Below are positions 41,054-54,678 of a DNA stretch of 64,000 bases, piece after piece. The stretch is from Siderastrea radians (Eukaryota > Cnidaria > Anthozoa > Scleractinia > Rhizangiidae). Under the pieces are notes generated by a model. It did not search any database. It saw nothing but the letters and a program-made list of their open reading frames with translations, and was not told where the DNA came from. How positions within the stretch are numbered: the stretch's first letter is position 1; every line of letters starts with the position of its first letter. The DNA lies in the NCBI GenBank assembly GCA_964017195.1, contig OZ024895.1:25438375-25502374 (forward strand), in the 5' to 3' direction. Position numbers and translations under genes: made by a program.

Positions 41054-44000
41054 TTATTTTCTGCTTAATATTTGCACAAGATTCATTTGATGTTCTTTAG
41101 CACGAAGGCGGAGGGACGCAATGCTTGATACTCTGTTAGTCTCCCTCGCTATTCCGCCAGGATGTTCAGGTAAGACTTCTAATCCCCGACCCACCTCTTC
41201 AAGCCGGTGGGGAGGAGCTACAAAGCACGTGCCTACTGTTGGAGATAACATGCTACAGGAACAAACGCATTCTCGGGGGTCGGGACAGGGGGGGCGTATA
41301 ACACCCGGAACTGCGGAGCGATAGCACGGCATCGGATGTGGTGAAGCCGGGTAAAATGACGAGCAAATATCCCTGGCACTGTTAGGTCCTATACCAGGAG
41401 GGAAGGCCATTGGGTATGAGTTACCGGTGGGAAATGGGTCCTGGTGCAGCCAAGGGTAAAACATGCCGTGACCCGGTGGCACGGCGCCAAATGCACACAG
41501 CTTTTCTCGTTTTCGCCATTTTGCTCTCCTGTTCTGAAACCAAACCTGAATAAGAAAAGAAAAAAGAGAGTTTTCATAATTTTTTTTTTTAAACTACTGC
41601 GTTGAGCTTCGATTTTAGAATGAAAGTTGAAAAGATTTTCACTTTTGGGTCTGTTGGTAACATTATACAATTCCCATGGAAGCCTAAAACCTGTTTAAAA
41701 CCTGTGGAATTTTTACTTTGGCATTTCTTAAGATACAAAAAGTCAAAACACCACATTTTGATAAGTTATCTAAAGATAAAAGCGGTATATAGAAAAAATA
41801 TATATATCTTAATTGTGCATTTGTAATATTACACTGACGTGCATTTGGAATCAAAGATATTTCCCGGCTAGACTTCACGGCTCGTTTCTTTTAAACATTT
41901 CCGACATCTTAGCGTAAAATCCTCCGACATTGAAATGACATTCAAACGTAATTACATTTTTGTGGAAATAGAAATTTATATTCACTAAATAAACTTGTTT
42001 AAGATTACTTCGCCTTTATTATTATTATTATTATTATTATTTTTAGAATAAGGTGGCGTTGGTAGCTTGTCTTTTCCTATAGCTAAACCTCTGACCGGCA
42101 AGGTGAAAAGGTTGAAACGAAAACTGAAATACTCTTTAAATGAGGCACACCGTAGGCCAACGTTGTGAGGTTTGTTACGTTTATTTTTGGTTTCATAGAG
42201 GAGTATGTTGGAAACTTTTTAAACTAATTCAACTGGTTTCAATCACGAAATGCAACAGTTATAACATTACTTCAATTTAGCAATTTAGTATTAAACATAT
42301 TAACCGCAAATCGGATTTCTGTTTTTTAGAAACACCCTAAAAGTACCAACCTAAGTTGTAACTCAAAGACAGAACAAACAACTTGACAGAACCACCAGCA
42401 ACACAGCCATTTCTGGGACTAAAATAAGCTTAAATTGAGACCGTTAAGTATTCAGTATATATTACTTTTGCATCTTGTGAATAAACTGAGCGTTTATCAG
42501 TTAATAAACAGGTTGTATCTTAATAAAGTTGCCACACATGCTATACCTGAATTCTTGCTTCTGTTAAACCAAGCTTAGCAGCCAACTCTTCTCTCGCAAA
42601 CACATCGGGGTATGGAGCTTTATCAAACGCTCTCTCAAGTTCCTCCAGTTGGTATTGACTGAATGTTGTACGATAGCGAGTCTTCTTCTTTTTCGCTGTA
42701 CTTGGACCGTCTTCAGAAGAATTCGCTTCTTCGTCTTTCTCGTCCTCTAGGGATTTTTGTTCGTCAGTTGATACGTCTGGAGCGCTGTTCTCTGCTGTTA
42801 AATAGAACAAGATAAAAATTATGTGAGAAAAACCTAAAGCCAGAGGAGATCAACTGGGACGAATTTTAAACTTTTACATTCAAAATAAGTTGTGTCAGCT
42901 ATTCAATTACTAGATTTTACGAAAAAATTAGTTGTTTTCATGTATCTTCTGTTTGAAACTGAGCGTATCGTCGAGTAAAAGATAAAACCATTTTTACAGT
43001 TTTTCTTCGTTAGAAAAGCTCCAGAGTAAAGTTAAATTGTCTACATATGCTGTGAAATTCCAATTGTTTAACAAACCGCTCTGTTAACAAGTTTAATAAA
43101 CGAGAGTCACAAACTAACCAGACTTGAAGTTCATCTTCGACCGCCTTCAGAACACGACACTTCAATTCTTGATCGATGCTTATTTTCAACTGCGTCAAAC
43201 AGATGTACAAAAGAGTTTTTTTATACCTTTTGCAGCCTCGCTGTCTCTTAGTGTGATGGAAAAAATTCATAAACTTTCAAGAGCTTTATTTCAATATTAG
43301 CTTTTAACCCAATGAAAGCCAATGCTTCAGTTTAATAGATAGCATTTTAATTTAGTATATTCCACGCTCTTTTTTTTGCCATATTGTCAACGCGAATTAG
43401 TTTGTGTCATCCTTTTGTTTTAGACTAAAAGAAAACAAATGAAAAAGAGCAATTTTTAAACATTTGCTTTGTTTTGCGGAAGGGTGAAAACAGCACAGCT
43501 TAGGCATCAAGTCCATTTACAGCAGGTTTCAAAAATGACGAATTGGCAAGCAGCGCCCGTGAAAAATCACCCCGGTGAGCTTTTATTCAAATAGCAGGAC
43601 TTTTGTATGGCAGCAGAAAGTAATAAGTATTCTTTCATACAAATTGATGTAAATTGAATTGAACATTAGCAGTTATTAGGGTCCAGATGGTAACAGCTGC
43701 TAACTGAAGCAGTGACTAACTTTAAAAGAGTTCATAGAAACAAATATACTGTGTGCACGCACGCTGTGTGTTCCTTTGCACACGTTCAAACAGGGCTTTA
43801 GATTCTTCTTTCTTCTGCGTGTTTTTATGGCCCAAAATATCACACATTTTTCGACACTGTTTTCTGTCAATGGATTGCCAAAATTGCCAGTTCTGTACTT
43901 AAATAAGGTCCTTAAAAACCACCAGTTGACAAACTCATGTAAAACAAAACAATATTACCAAAATGCTTATTTCGTCTGATTAAAAAATATATGTGCAGTT

Positions 44001-44952
44001 GCTATCATCGCAGCCTTTCAACAAAAACCAAACTAATACAATTTCACTAGGGAGAAACTGAGTGAACTTGAGCAAGATCAATGCCTGGAGTCTTTCCTTA
44101 TCGCTTTTCCTTTCATGGAAAGCTCGACGAGAAATTAATGGAATTGAATCCCTTTGAAATAAAATATCGTACTCTCTTAGCCGACTAATGGATTGAATCA
44201 TACTCTATGCTAAAACCCGAGTAAAACAAAACAAAAATTATTTTAAAAATAAAAATATTTCTCTAGACGGGCGCCAATAGGCTGATATATCTCGTTAGAG
44301 AATCCATCAAGTAATAAAGTTATGACAGTAGCATAACAAGCATTTCGTCTACACTTCGTTTTAGCATGCTTTTAGTAAATGGAGTTGTGGTGAAATTCTG
44401 CTAAAAGGCCAAAATGTGTTTGATTCGTACGCTGTTTAGTAGTTAAAACTGAAATAAGAACTTCACCGAGGTAAAGAAATAACTTAAAATATTTGACAAA
44501 AAGTACCTCTTCAGAGAAATGGTTCTTTGAAAACAAAGTTGTGTATAAATCATGATAAGGTGGATTGAAGAGGAACTAGTGTGTGAATATTATTAAAACA
44601 ACTACAGTTTTACAGGTAACTATGCCTCAGCAAGTTAAGTCAGTTAAAATTAGTATTTCACGGCTGTAAGCAGTGATTAAATTCGTGTCCTTTCTTGAAA
44701 TGCAAAAAGAAGTGTTGAGGCCATAAGCATTTCTAAAAGATCCCTAACAGCCATGTTACTCAAGCGTTTTTAATTACCTTCTTCCAATGTTTCTTCTTCC
44801 ATATTCCCACCGCAATGGTCCTTTATCGAGTTAGTTTCGCTACTAAGTCCTAGAATACCATTTATACTATAAGATACAAGTCCATGTCTTTCTTTTGCAG
44901 TAACGCTGTCGATATTTCGTGTTTCCATTTCTCGGTACGTCAAGCCCGCCAC
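41054..44952 (-). CDS. Paired-like homeobox gene, Arx/Alx (aristaless) type, three exons
   Basis: CDS exons are 44778-44952, 42547-42794 and 41054-41545, with GT-AG junctions and phases that add up to 304 residues. Residues 28-35 (YSINGILG) are a paired-class octapeptide/eh1-like Groucho-binding motif. An acidic linker leads to the homeodomain at about 96-155 ([16 protein letters not shown], then [14 protein letters not shown], Gln at position 50), split by an intron between positions 46 and 47 as in many paired-class genes. The Pro-rich C-terminus ends with an OAR motif ([12 protein letters not shown], about 282-293). Octapeptide plus homeodomain plus OAR fits Arx, Alx or Rx; the homeodomain is closest to Arx/Alx from memory. 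A sequence-specific nuclear transcription factor, likely in neural or body patterning. Met9 is an alternative start. Confidence 0.85.
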
Positions 44953-47900
44953 AGCTTTTTCCTCTACCTCTCCGTCAGTTCACTGAAGCGCTTTGACTGT
45001 CCTTTCTTAATGATAGAGTTTAGTTAGTCTTGCATGAGGTGGTAAACCCGCAGGGTGAATTTTCAAACCTCACAGTGACCGACCGGCTAAATTAAATTGC
45101 TATTATTAGCAAAGAGATCATTGCCTGGCGGTTTTCTTTTGGCTAAAAATTGGCTTTTCATAACCAATCAACGCATTTGTTCCCGAACACGGTTATTAGC
45201 AAAACATTCATTCAAGCAAAATATAATTAGAATTTATTAACATTAATCCCTATCTAGATTAACATAACAATCCTATAGAACTCCAATAAAGACCTAATTA
45301 TATCAACATTAAACTCCTTTTATGAGATACGAGGGGCACAATTTATGCGAAAAGTGCTGCAGGCAAAAAATTTTGTGCTCATGTTAGGTTTCGCACCTTC
45401 ACTGCCATTAAGCGCCCACACCGAAATCCTTTTGATATTCTAAAAACTCCATTCCCAGCGGAATGGAGCCTAACTAAGCAAACAAGAAAGGCAGTAAGGA
45501 AAATTCAAAATAATGAAATTTACACATTTTTGATGAGAAGTAATTGGTCGTAATTGCCGCCATCTTGCGAGTGTCGGGCCAAAAAATCCTTTTAATTAAC
45601 ACTGCTTTTCTTCGCCTGTCAGCCTCATCAACAAATATTTTCGAAGTTATCAAGCTTTTAGAGTACATCTAAATAACTGGTTGAGTTATCATTTCAGATT
45701 TAAGCGTGTTACCGTAAATTGCGCTGAGTTATCAAGTTGCGGCATCAGTCCGTTTGCACCATTCATAAAGCCACTTGAAAATGTTTCCAATCGACGGAAA
45801 GCAATGAAGAAGCAAAAATAAGTGAAGAAACTTGAAGAAGCAAAACAACAAAGACTCTCCCTGTGTCGGCTGATTTCAGTTGAGCTTTTTTCTGACCTCT
45901 GATACTCAGCAACTGGCAAGTAAATAAAGCCTTTGAACGCTTTCGAAGTTCTCACTGCAGATATTTAAGATCCGTGAGCAAATTAAACGATCATAACATT
46001 TCAATTGCAAGTTTCAATTGGAAACAATCAAATGTCACTTTTGTTTTCTCGGCGCTTCGGGTATTTTAAAATTTGCCCCGATTATTTTATTACTGTCCAA
46101 AAAGTACCTAGAAAGCGAAAGCAAAATAATCTTCCGCTAAAAGACGACGTATTGAAGTTTCCAACTTTGATATTACTCTTAAGCACTTGTCTTTGGTCAA
46201 AAAGGAAATTAAAACATGGGTGGCTTAAAAGGGATTAATGCAATTAAGGCTCTTTATCGTGTTGCTCGAGCCGACTTCGTTAGCTAGCACAAGAAACTGT
46301 CATTTGCAGGAAATGAAAGCAATACATACCAACGGAAATTCGTTTGCGATTAATATTCTTAAATTGGAGGTTTTTTACCAACGTTAAGAATGCAATACAA
46401 AAACTGCAAAGGGACGAGTGTTGAAGTTGAGTGTTTGCGTGTTTTTCAACCACATTGTCAGTGTTATTACGCCGGCATCGTCACAACGGTTTAGCGTGTA
46501 TTGTCGAGTTTTTCACCGACCTGTCAAATTCTATTGATATGTAATTAACCTCTTAATTAATATCATCTCCTAATTAGAAATGATTAGAAGAGGCGAGAAG
46601 CCGCTCGCGTTAATAAGATGTTCGTTTGAGCAATCTCAGGAAATTATAAACAAACAAAAATATTTCTGACGACAGAGCCGCAAGATCACATTCAAAACTT
46701 CGATGGTGCTCTACCACAAGACAACAACAAACTCACCATCGTCGGGCAAACAATCTCAAGTGTATAGGCAAACGATGTCTTGAATTGTGCTCGGGTTTGT
46801 GCCTTACTCGGCAAGTTGGATTTTGCGTTTGAAGTGGACACTTATAATTTCGCGAAGTAATTACTGTTGTCGCTAATTAGTCTGTCTAACTTGAGACAAA
46901 CTAATTGTTTCAAATGAAAATCTTTTATCCGAACGACTTCACTTCAAGCGTGGCCGCTCGCCTTGGGTTATAACAAACTTAATCTCGCTTAGCGCATTTT
47001 TAATAAGTTGCACCGTTGGAAAACTGAGCGGTTAAAGCGCTTCATGTCTAGTGACATCAGGGATACCCAGTGTGCTGTTTGGCTTTACTCGTCGCGTCTC
47101 TAGCAAATTTTAGAGTTAAAAAAGAGAGAGATTAAAAAGGAACTTTCAGAACACTGATGTGCATCGCTGAAAGCATGCACTTGACAATTTAGTTTACAAC
47201 CTTAAATTTTTATGTTAATTTGACAAACTTCACCGATGGTTGTTTTGATTCTGGCAAAAACATCTTAGGATAGAAAAGCAATTAAATAATACGGCCTTAT
47301 GTAAATTTTAAGTGTGTTATATTAGTTGCTTGAATGGAATGTGACATAGGCAGCAAAAGACTAATTGCTTCTCAGCCCGATGAAAAAACTTTTTTGCTCT
47401 TATACAATCCTCACGCAATCACGAACCAATTTTTTTCAAAGAAAGTTATTTCAGTACATGGAGCCGTCACATCACGTTATTGTTGGGTGTCTTTCGTCTT
47501 GTCTTCTCAAGCAGCGGCCATTTTGAATAATTTACACACGGTCAGCTAGTTGGTGATGGAACAGAGAAACCGCAAGGTCTGGGGCGACTGATGAAATTTG
47601 CAAACTCTTTAGAGAAGAATAAAATCACAAGCTTTGCCATTTTTCTGGACAGAGCTGTATAACGTAATGCGCTTGCTCATGACATAACCATAACCTTTCC
47701 CTAGGGCATTCACACTTTTGTCAGGACGCAAGGACGCACTGATTTCAGTCTTTTCTTTTACAGGCTGAACCTCGCCGAGCTTAACTACACGTACATACCT
47801 AAGCCGCCACCTAAGCCCATAAATCTATAAACCATCACCCCTTATTATGAGAAGCCCGCGTTTTGATCTGCTGACCCTGGAAACGAGTTTGAATTTGAGC

Positions 47901-48454
47901 GTTTTTCAACTCTGTAATTTGTAAAAAAAAAAGCATATAAACCCATTAGCACTTTTTAATACGTTACATTAAACTCGGTGGGAGAAGCAGCCCACTGAGG
48001 CTGAAACTGTAGCGGTCTGATAAAAATTTTTGGGCAGACAAGGAAGCACATGACAAACTCAAAGTAAAACATTCCATTCCACTGACGTAGTGATAAGAAG
48101 TCAAGAAGGAGAGCTTTCCATTTGGACGGAAAAACCGGTGAAAATTTTCTGCCAAATGGAACAGTGCAATATTTCCACAAATAAAATCGAACGGGAGAAG
48201 CTCTTTCGATTTGTAGAGAAAACACATGAGAATTTTCCGCCAAATGGAACAGTACATTTTTCCACAGACAAACTGCGTATTTCATCAAGGAGCATTGTAC
48301 TAGTGTGAAGACGCAAATGATTCGGAGATATTCCGATAATTCCGGTAAAACCGAGAAAAGAGGACTACGTCTGAAGGTCTTCCTTTTCTTCCGAAAACAT
48401 TTCCAGTGAAAAGGACCGTTCTATTTGATTTCCCACCGGAACAACCGCTTTTTA
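44953..48454. other. Upstream region of the homeobox gene, no supported gene
   Basis: TAATTA-type sites cluster at 46535-46580 and 46870-46912, 1.6-2 kb before the homeobox start, compatible with homeodomain-bound control sequence. At 48100-48270 a MITE-like repeat shows two copies of TTTTC(T/C)GCCAAATGGAACAG with an inverse CCATTTGGACGGAAAA. The overlapping frames at 47956-48316 are by-products of it. Confidence 0.4.
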
Positions 48455-49700
48455 GGTGGCGCGACGTGCCTAGGCACGTCCGGCCGACTCATAAAATGCA
48501 ACGCGCATTCCTGGTTTGGCGAAAGTCAGTTCACTTAGTCTCCCCGCGGCCTCTAAACAATCAAGCTCTTTATAATGACGAAAGCTAATCTCTCAAATAC
48601 CGGACATTTTGCTCGTGACAGGGTCATTTAACTCTTATGAAAGTGGTTTTTAAACAACATCGCTTTGTTAAAGAGAGCTATGTAGACTACTTAGCCTACG
48701 AGATCGTCAATGACTCATGGAGACTGTTGTTAGTAGTGGTTACACAGTGCTTCCAACTCGACGCGTTGCCAAAGTGGTCACAAACTCCATTCTTGACCCG
48801 GGGGGGACTTCCATATGAAAGGGAGGGGATACTCGTCGGGAAATTATAATTAAAACCCTAAAGGAGACCAATCTGGGCGCGGCTCAGGCTTTATTTTACC
48901 CCTAAAGGAGACCATGCTAAAACAGACAATCAAATAAGAGCTATGGTGATTTAAATTGCGCTTAAGATGTTTACATCGAAGGCTGTATTCTGTTATTAGA
49001 TTTTAGACAGGAGCTCCTGATTTCAGAAGCATTGTCTTAAAACTTTAGTTTTGGTTCATAATCTACCCTAAGCGATACCTGTGGGGGTAAAAATATTGTC
49101 TTTCTCTCCTGAACACCCTAAGTGAGACCAAAATCAGCAATTTACACCCCTAAGCGAGACGACGAGCATCCCCGTCACTTTCATATGGGAGTCCCCCCCC
49201 GGGATTCTTGAGTCCCCCGATGACCCAAAGTAGAGGAACGAAGATAGTGTCAGCATTCGTACAATGGCCTTGTTATGATGACGTAAATTAAAATGGACCT
49301 GCATCGTTGTTATAAAAATAGATTGCAATTAGCCTGCACTCTTGTCGTTAGGATCCGAATGGAGCCCTTGCCTGAAGACTGAAACATTTGTCGTGAATGC
49401 CTAAGGGCCGTACTTAACGATATCACTGTTTAAGAACGATTTATTTCTCCAGGTAAAGCCACAGGGTTTTCTCCTGGAGAAAGAGTCTTACAGAGGTCAC
49501 TGGTTACAAACAAACGAAGTTCTCAAGTTGCATACCTACATTTAATTCCTTACATACCGGAAGTGCAAATTGTCCATAACAGGTCACCGGAAACCACGAA
49601 CTACTAAAGTTAAACCTTTTTTCCTTAAGAAAAGGGGAGGGGGAGGGGGGTGAGAGACTATGCGCCGCCTAAAAATTCTTTAGAATTTCTTGTTCTACAC
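48455..49700. repeat. Second copy of the 22626-23760 repeat family, with a MITE inside
   Basis: Starts with a GC-rich hairpin and CCGACTCATAAAATG. Shares CTCTCAAATACCGGACATTTTGCTCGTGACA (in part) and GATCCGAATGGAGCCCTTGC, and ends TATGCGCCGCCTAAAAATTC. Interrupted by the 407-bp MITE at 48797-49203. Ends are approximate. Confidence 0.5.
48797..49203. mobile_element. hAT-like MITE with 8-bp target duplication
   Basis: Ends CCCGGGGGGGACTTCC and, inverted, CCCGGGGGGGGACTCCC, extending through CATATGAAAG to ATGCTCGTCG/ATACTCGTCG. ATTCTTGA flanks both sides exactly (48789-48796, 49204-49211). An 8-bp duplication is typical of hAT. The interior repeats CCCTAA(A/G)(G/C)GAGACCA phrases. Confidence 0.85.
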
Positions 49701-50263
49701 AAAAAAGAAAGCGCTCAAGGTCTGCCGGGAACGATCCTGACTGATTTCCAGCTCATCGCAGGTTACTTCGTCAGCTTAACAAATGTCGAGTCTTGTAATT
49801 TATAGACGTTTACAAAATTCGTAATTAAACAGAAGTTATTCGTAACAATATTTCGAAATATGCAAGTCAGTTTTGCAGACCAACAGGTTACGCTACGAAG
49901 AACTCGTAATTTAACCCAAAGTGGAAAATATCGTTATTTTCTAAGGTATATTTCAGCTTTAAAGGTAATGGGAATCCCTGTAATTGTGAGACTTTTTTAG
50001 CACTGTAGATCGATATTCATTCTGTCGAAGCAGACAAAAATTTAGCAAGTAATGGGTAAGTCAAAACCGTGTTGAAATGAGAACTAGTTACTAGCTTTTC
50101 TCGTACATGACATGCACCTGTAGAAGACCAAGATGAAGAAACAAGTTATTTTCTCAATGTGGGGACAAACCGGCCATAAAAGGTTTTTTAGAAAGTTTTC
50201 CAAGATATGAGGAAAGAACTGTTTTTAAGTTGCATTCCATTTCCATCAAGCCATTCGTAGCAA

Positions 50264-50360
50264 AAAACACCTATGATTTCATAGGTGTTTTCAAAACACC
50301 TATGATTTCATATGTGTGACACACGTGTGACACACATATGTGTGTCACACACACATTTCT
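50264..50360. repeat. Cluster of short palindromes
   Basis: AAAACACCTATGA and its inverse around TT (50264-50291). Then a second ACACCTATGATTTCATATGTGT half-match, and CA-rich palindromes of the TGTGTGACACAC type to 50350. Confidence 0.85.
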
Positions 50361-52552
50361 TCAGCGAGTTTGAAGAAATGCTAGTACATAAAAGTTAAAA
50401 AACAAAAAACAAAAAACAAAACAAAACAAAACAAAAAGAAAATGGAGCATTGGAATAGATTTGCAACGTCAAAACATATACATGTTGCAGAGGTGTTGCA
50501 GCGGAACTTATCCACAAAAACCAGATATTTATTCGCTCATAGTTTGAATGTTAGGTTAATGAACTTAACGGAGCGTACCTTATCACTTTTCTCTTTTACG
50601 ACACTAGCTCCTTAAAACTTGTTTTAAAATTAATAGAAATATATATTCAATGAACTGACTGAAATCCTGGAGTTATTTTCTCGTGACCTTATTCTATATC
50701 ACGTTAAAGCATCAGTTTGTCCTAAGAAAATGTTTATTATATGAAGAACTCCTGCCGTAGGATCAAAGAGGAGATTTCTTTTCTCTTTTCCAGATGTTTC
50801 AGAACATTTTTTTTATTTGCGCTGACATCCATTTTAAAGTTATGTTTTGCTGTTTTCTGTGCGTAATTATCATTCTGGCCTTTTACATCAATGTCAAATT
50901 TTGAAAAATTTTTTAACCACCTAAAGAGAGTTTATTCGGAAGAGCTTCAATTATTCGGGTAAGTTAAATAAAGTGGCGTTAAAGCGATTTGTGTTCTAAG
51001 TGGGCTATTCTTTCAATACACAGTTAAAATGCATGTTATGAGTCCTAAAACACTATTCCGCTAAGCTATGCGCTGTTTTCAATTAAATTTTGACCTTTTT
51101 TATCTTTCAATTTCTAGCCGCGTCGTCATTTCTATATCAAAGTTTTAAATTTTTAAATTGAATGTCACAGTTTCCTCCTCTAAAATGAATATTGTACCAT
51201 TGATTTTCTGTAAAACAGGCTGCCGTTTTAAAATAATTGCTTTTTCTTAATAATATCTCTGCGAGCAGTAAGCGTTCCGGTGACTAATGTCACTGAGTAA
51301 TTTTCAACAGATAAGTTAAGTAAACATTTGGCAAGCCAGTAATGGCTTTCACTGCATATTGAATCAGGATGTATTTGCATTTCAAAAACTTTTTAAACTG
51401 TGGTGTTATCCATGTATATTAACAAAGAAAATTCATAGAAGTCATAGAAAAGTGCAAAAAACCCGTAGAATTTTAAAACAGAAACAATTCGAAATGTTAC
51501 CATGTTTAAAATATCGTCGGACTCTTCTCAAGAATTTAAATTTAACAGCTTTTAACCATTGTTTAGAAAACCTGCCCCTTTTGATAAACCTTCCTAAACA
51601 ATTAACTCTGGTTTTAGAAATGCTCTTGTCAATCTTGATCCATTAAACCCTTCCTTTAACTGTATCTTAGCTTGCAAAGCCAGAGTTTTACATGTTTTAA
51701 CAAATACTGAAATGAGGGTTTTAGATCAATACGAACTCGCTTCTTGACAAGTTAGATGTTCTTGTTGAAAATCTATCAAAGGCGGTAAAATATTCTTTGA
51801 GTTAATCAACACAAAAACACCATATTGTCAAAACATGAGATGACCTCAAGTCGCGAGTTTTATGAAGCTGCGATTACACACGTTTCTAACTTAAATAACA
51901 ATAGAAAGAATTTATTTATCCGTTTGTATGTGAAATTCTTGAATGTTTTTTTTTTCGCGTAAGCCCATCAATTCGGATAAAATAGCATTCATTAAAATTT
52001 TTATTTATTTTTATGACTAAGTGACATTAATTTCTGAAATAATTTAAAAGAAGCGATTTAAAATTGACCAGTAACAAAATATGCTAACATCTGGGTTGTG
52101 CTGTGAACAAGGAAAACTACTCTATTTCAAAATAGTTTGTTATCACTCAAAATGTCATTCTTGTTAAACAAGGAGTCGCAATTCTTTATCTGTTGTTTGG
52201 TGTAGTTTTACTGATAAATTTGAGAGTATTTTATCTCTGACAGACTCAACGTCTATAGACTATACCGTAAAACGTGTTTTTGTTGTGTTTGTTTGGTTAG
52301 ATAAAAAAACGGAATATTACAACTGAACTCTTCGGTCAAAGAGACACTGTTTTGGGAAAAGAAACCTTTCTGGGTTATTGACTGCGATATATTTACCTTT
52401 AAATCAACCAATCGGAGACCGCAGTAAACACTTTCGGTTTTCGCCATTGACAGCTTGAAATGCATGATCGACATCTTAATCAGTTCTCCATTCATTCATC
52501 AGTAAAGTAAACTAGAAGCGGTTTCAATGATTCGCTTTATGACAACACAGAG

Positions 52553-52695
52553 TTTAGGGTGGATACGCGTATAGCTGTCGCTTTAGCGCGTGGGAATTTT
52601 CTTTTCATTTGTTTTTTAGCCAAAAACCAATAGAAAATTCGTACGTGCCAATGCAACAGCTATACGCGTATGCTGCAAAATGAATCCACCCTAAA
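52553..52695. mobile_element. Small MITE with TTTAGGGTGGAT ends
   Basis: TTTAGGGTGGATACGCGTAT at the left and, inverted from the right, TTTAGGGTGGATTCATTTTG. ACGCGTATAGCTGT recurs in inverse orientation inside. A TTA or TTTA target duplication is possible, but the palindromic ends make it ambiguous. Confidence 0.65.
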
Positions 52696-54678
52696 GGATA
52701 TAGCTTTGCTTCCAGCCACATTGTTTGCTTGTTTGTTTGTTTTGTTTTTTTCATTGCTTAAACTTTTATGAAAAGATTATGTTTTCCAATGTAGTTCTCG
52801 CAACTTGTTAAGTCTTTGACAGCCGGACTTGTTTCTCCATGTTAAAAAAATGCCCTTTAAGATTGACCTGGGCCAATTCATGATGTTAGTTTCCCCTTGG
52901 TTAACCATTCACGTGAATGGAAGAAACGTTGTACCCTCTAATGCGACTCCATCCTTAGACGAATTTGTGTTTTCCTGTCGTTTGCCATTCGGCCAAAAAC
53001 ATTTCCTTTCTACCAGGCAGCCTATTTTGCTATCTTTTAGTTCCATGGATGAATGAATGTATGCTTCATTTCCCTTTTATATCAAAGAAGGATACTTCAA
53101 TATGGTGGTTATTCCATGAGAAGTTATTTCAGCGACAAAGAATTTCAATAATTATATCACATTTGGGCCATTCATTTATCTCTCCAAAATTTAGTGTAAA
53201 ATGCCACGTGAGCTTGTGTTGCCTTTTTTATTTTACTAAATGTTGGAGAAAAAAATGATGGACATGATGACAGTGCACCGCAAAATTGTCTGCTTATATT
53301 GATCGCTTATGATCAATAAAATTTTTAACGAAGGCGTTTTGGGTGTTAAGTAATCTATTACTTACACCAGTGACAGAATTCGATGCTCTGAAACGATCTT
53401 CTTCGAAAACTAAATTTCATTTCAGTGTCATTTTATGACCCGCGCTTCGCCCCAAGCACTACAAGTTACATCAGACCTGGGATTGAGAACTAGACTTCTC
53501 TCGTCCATGCATGCACAGCACGTGAGAGCACGCGCTCCATGTCATCTCATGAGAATCATACAACTGAAGGGAAAAAAACTGATGAGAAAAGGTTAAAGAT
53601 ACATTTATTGAAATAACTTAATCGATTTTTTATAAACTTTGTACAAAAAATTAATAAAGCTAACAATTATTTAATAATGCCATGCCTCTGATAGTGCTTT
53701 ATAATTTATATTTTCTTGATAGGTAAAGTAGATATTTACATTATAACAGACTTTGAAGTGTTTCACTTCCCTAGAAATATGTGTTTCGTGACATTGAATA
53801 AACAAAGTTAATTGTCAGAAAACTCTTTCTTGTTTTATTCAACCTACTGCCAGAGCTAAAAAAATATACTGGGAAATCATGTTGAATCTGTGAAAAACTT
53901 GAATGCTAAGAAATTCTCGCCACTTGTTGTTTACCTCGGTTTCCTTACTGTATAATTGCTTACATGGTAATGCAATGCAAGGATAGATGGAGTGAATGGA
54001 AAAGTATGGCACAAATTCAAATTGATAGTGAAATATGTCAACAACAAAATTCAAGATTAAATTCTTTGTGAACCTTAACACGTAAGTGATATCATGTGTG
54101 CTAGTGGAGAAAACAGGAAAAAATAAACCTTTTAAGTCCAGCAGGTTGTTTGAGTAGAACAGGTATTGAAGACATGTTGCTAGAATGTTGCTTGCTTTAC
54201 AGTTCCCAATAATCTCATTTGATTTTTAAATAGGCATGAAGAGAAGCAATCATCAACTGAAGGGTTTGTTATTAATATTATTATTGTTGAAATAGTAAGC
54301 TGTTGTATTAAATAAGTGGTACTACAAAAGAGTACCTTAGTAAGTTAGTTAGAGTTCTTAGTAAGTGATACTAAGAATGTGTAACTAACTGGAACTAAGA
54401 ACTGATGATACAGTTTAGTCCAGCATTGTAAACCAGCGAGAGTGTATGTAGTGTGCAATGCTGATAAAAGGTTCAAAAAATAAAAATATCATTTCCAACA
54501 TCCACTGGCTACATGGAAAAATTATGGACTTCAAGTGCCTTAACAACTGCATAAGGATTTAAAACTGGATTACTTAATTTATCAAATAATCTGTCATATA
54601 CATATACTACATGTATTGTTCACACAGCTAATTTCAAGCCTTGTGGCTAGTCATTTCTACTGTGGCAATCCTGGCCCA

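Larger units (their letters stand above)
49701..54678. other. Intergenic region between the homeobox gene and CDC20
   Basis: AT-rich with no ORF showing domain features on either strand. Apart from the palindromes at 50264 and the MITE at 52553 I see only simple repeats (AAAAC run near 50398-50440). Confidence 0.4.

Noticed and set aside
47956..48316. Overlapping frames on both strands
   Set aside because: They arise from a repeated CCAAATGGAACAG unit and its inverse, not from coding constraint.
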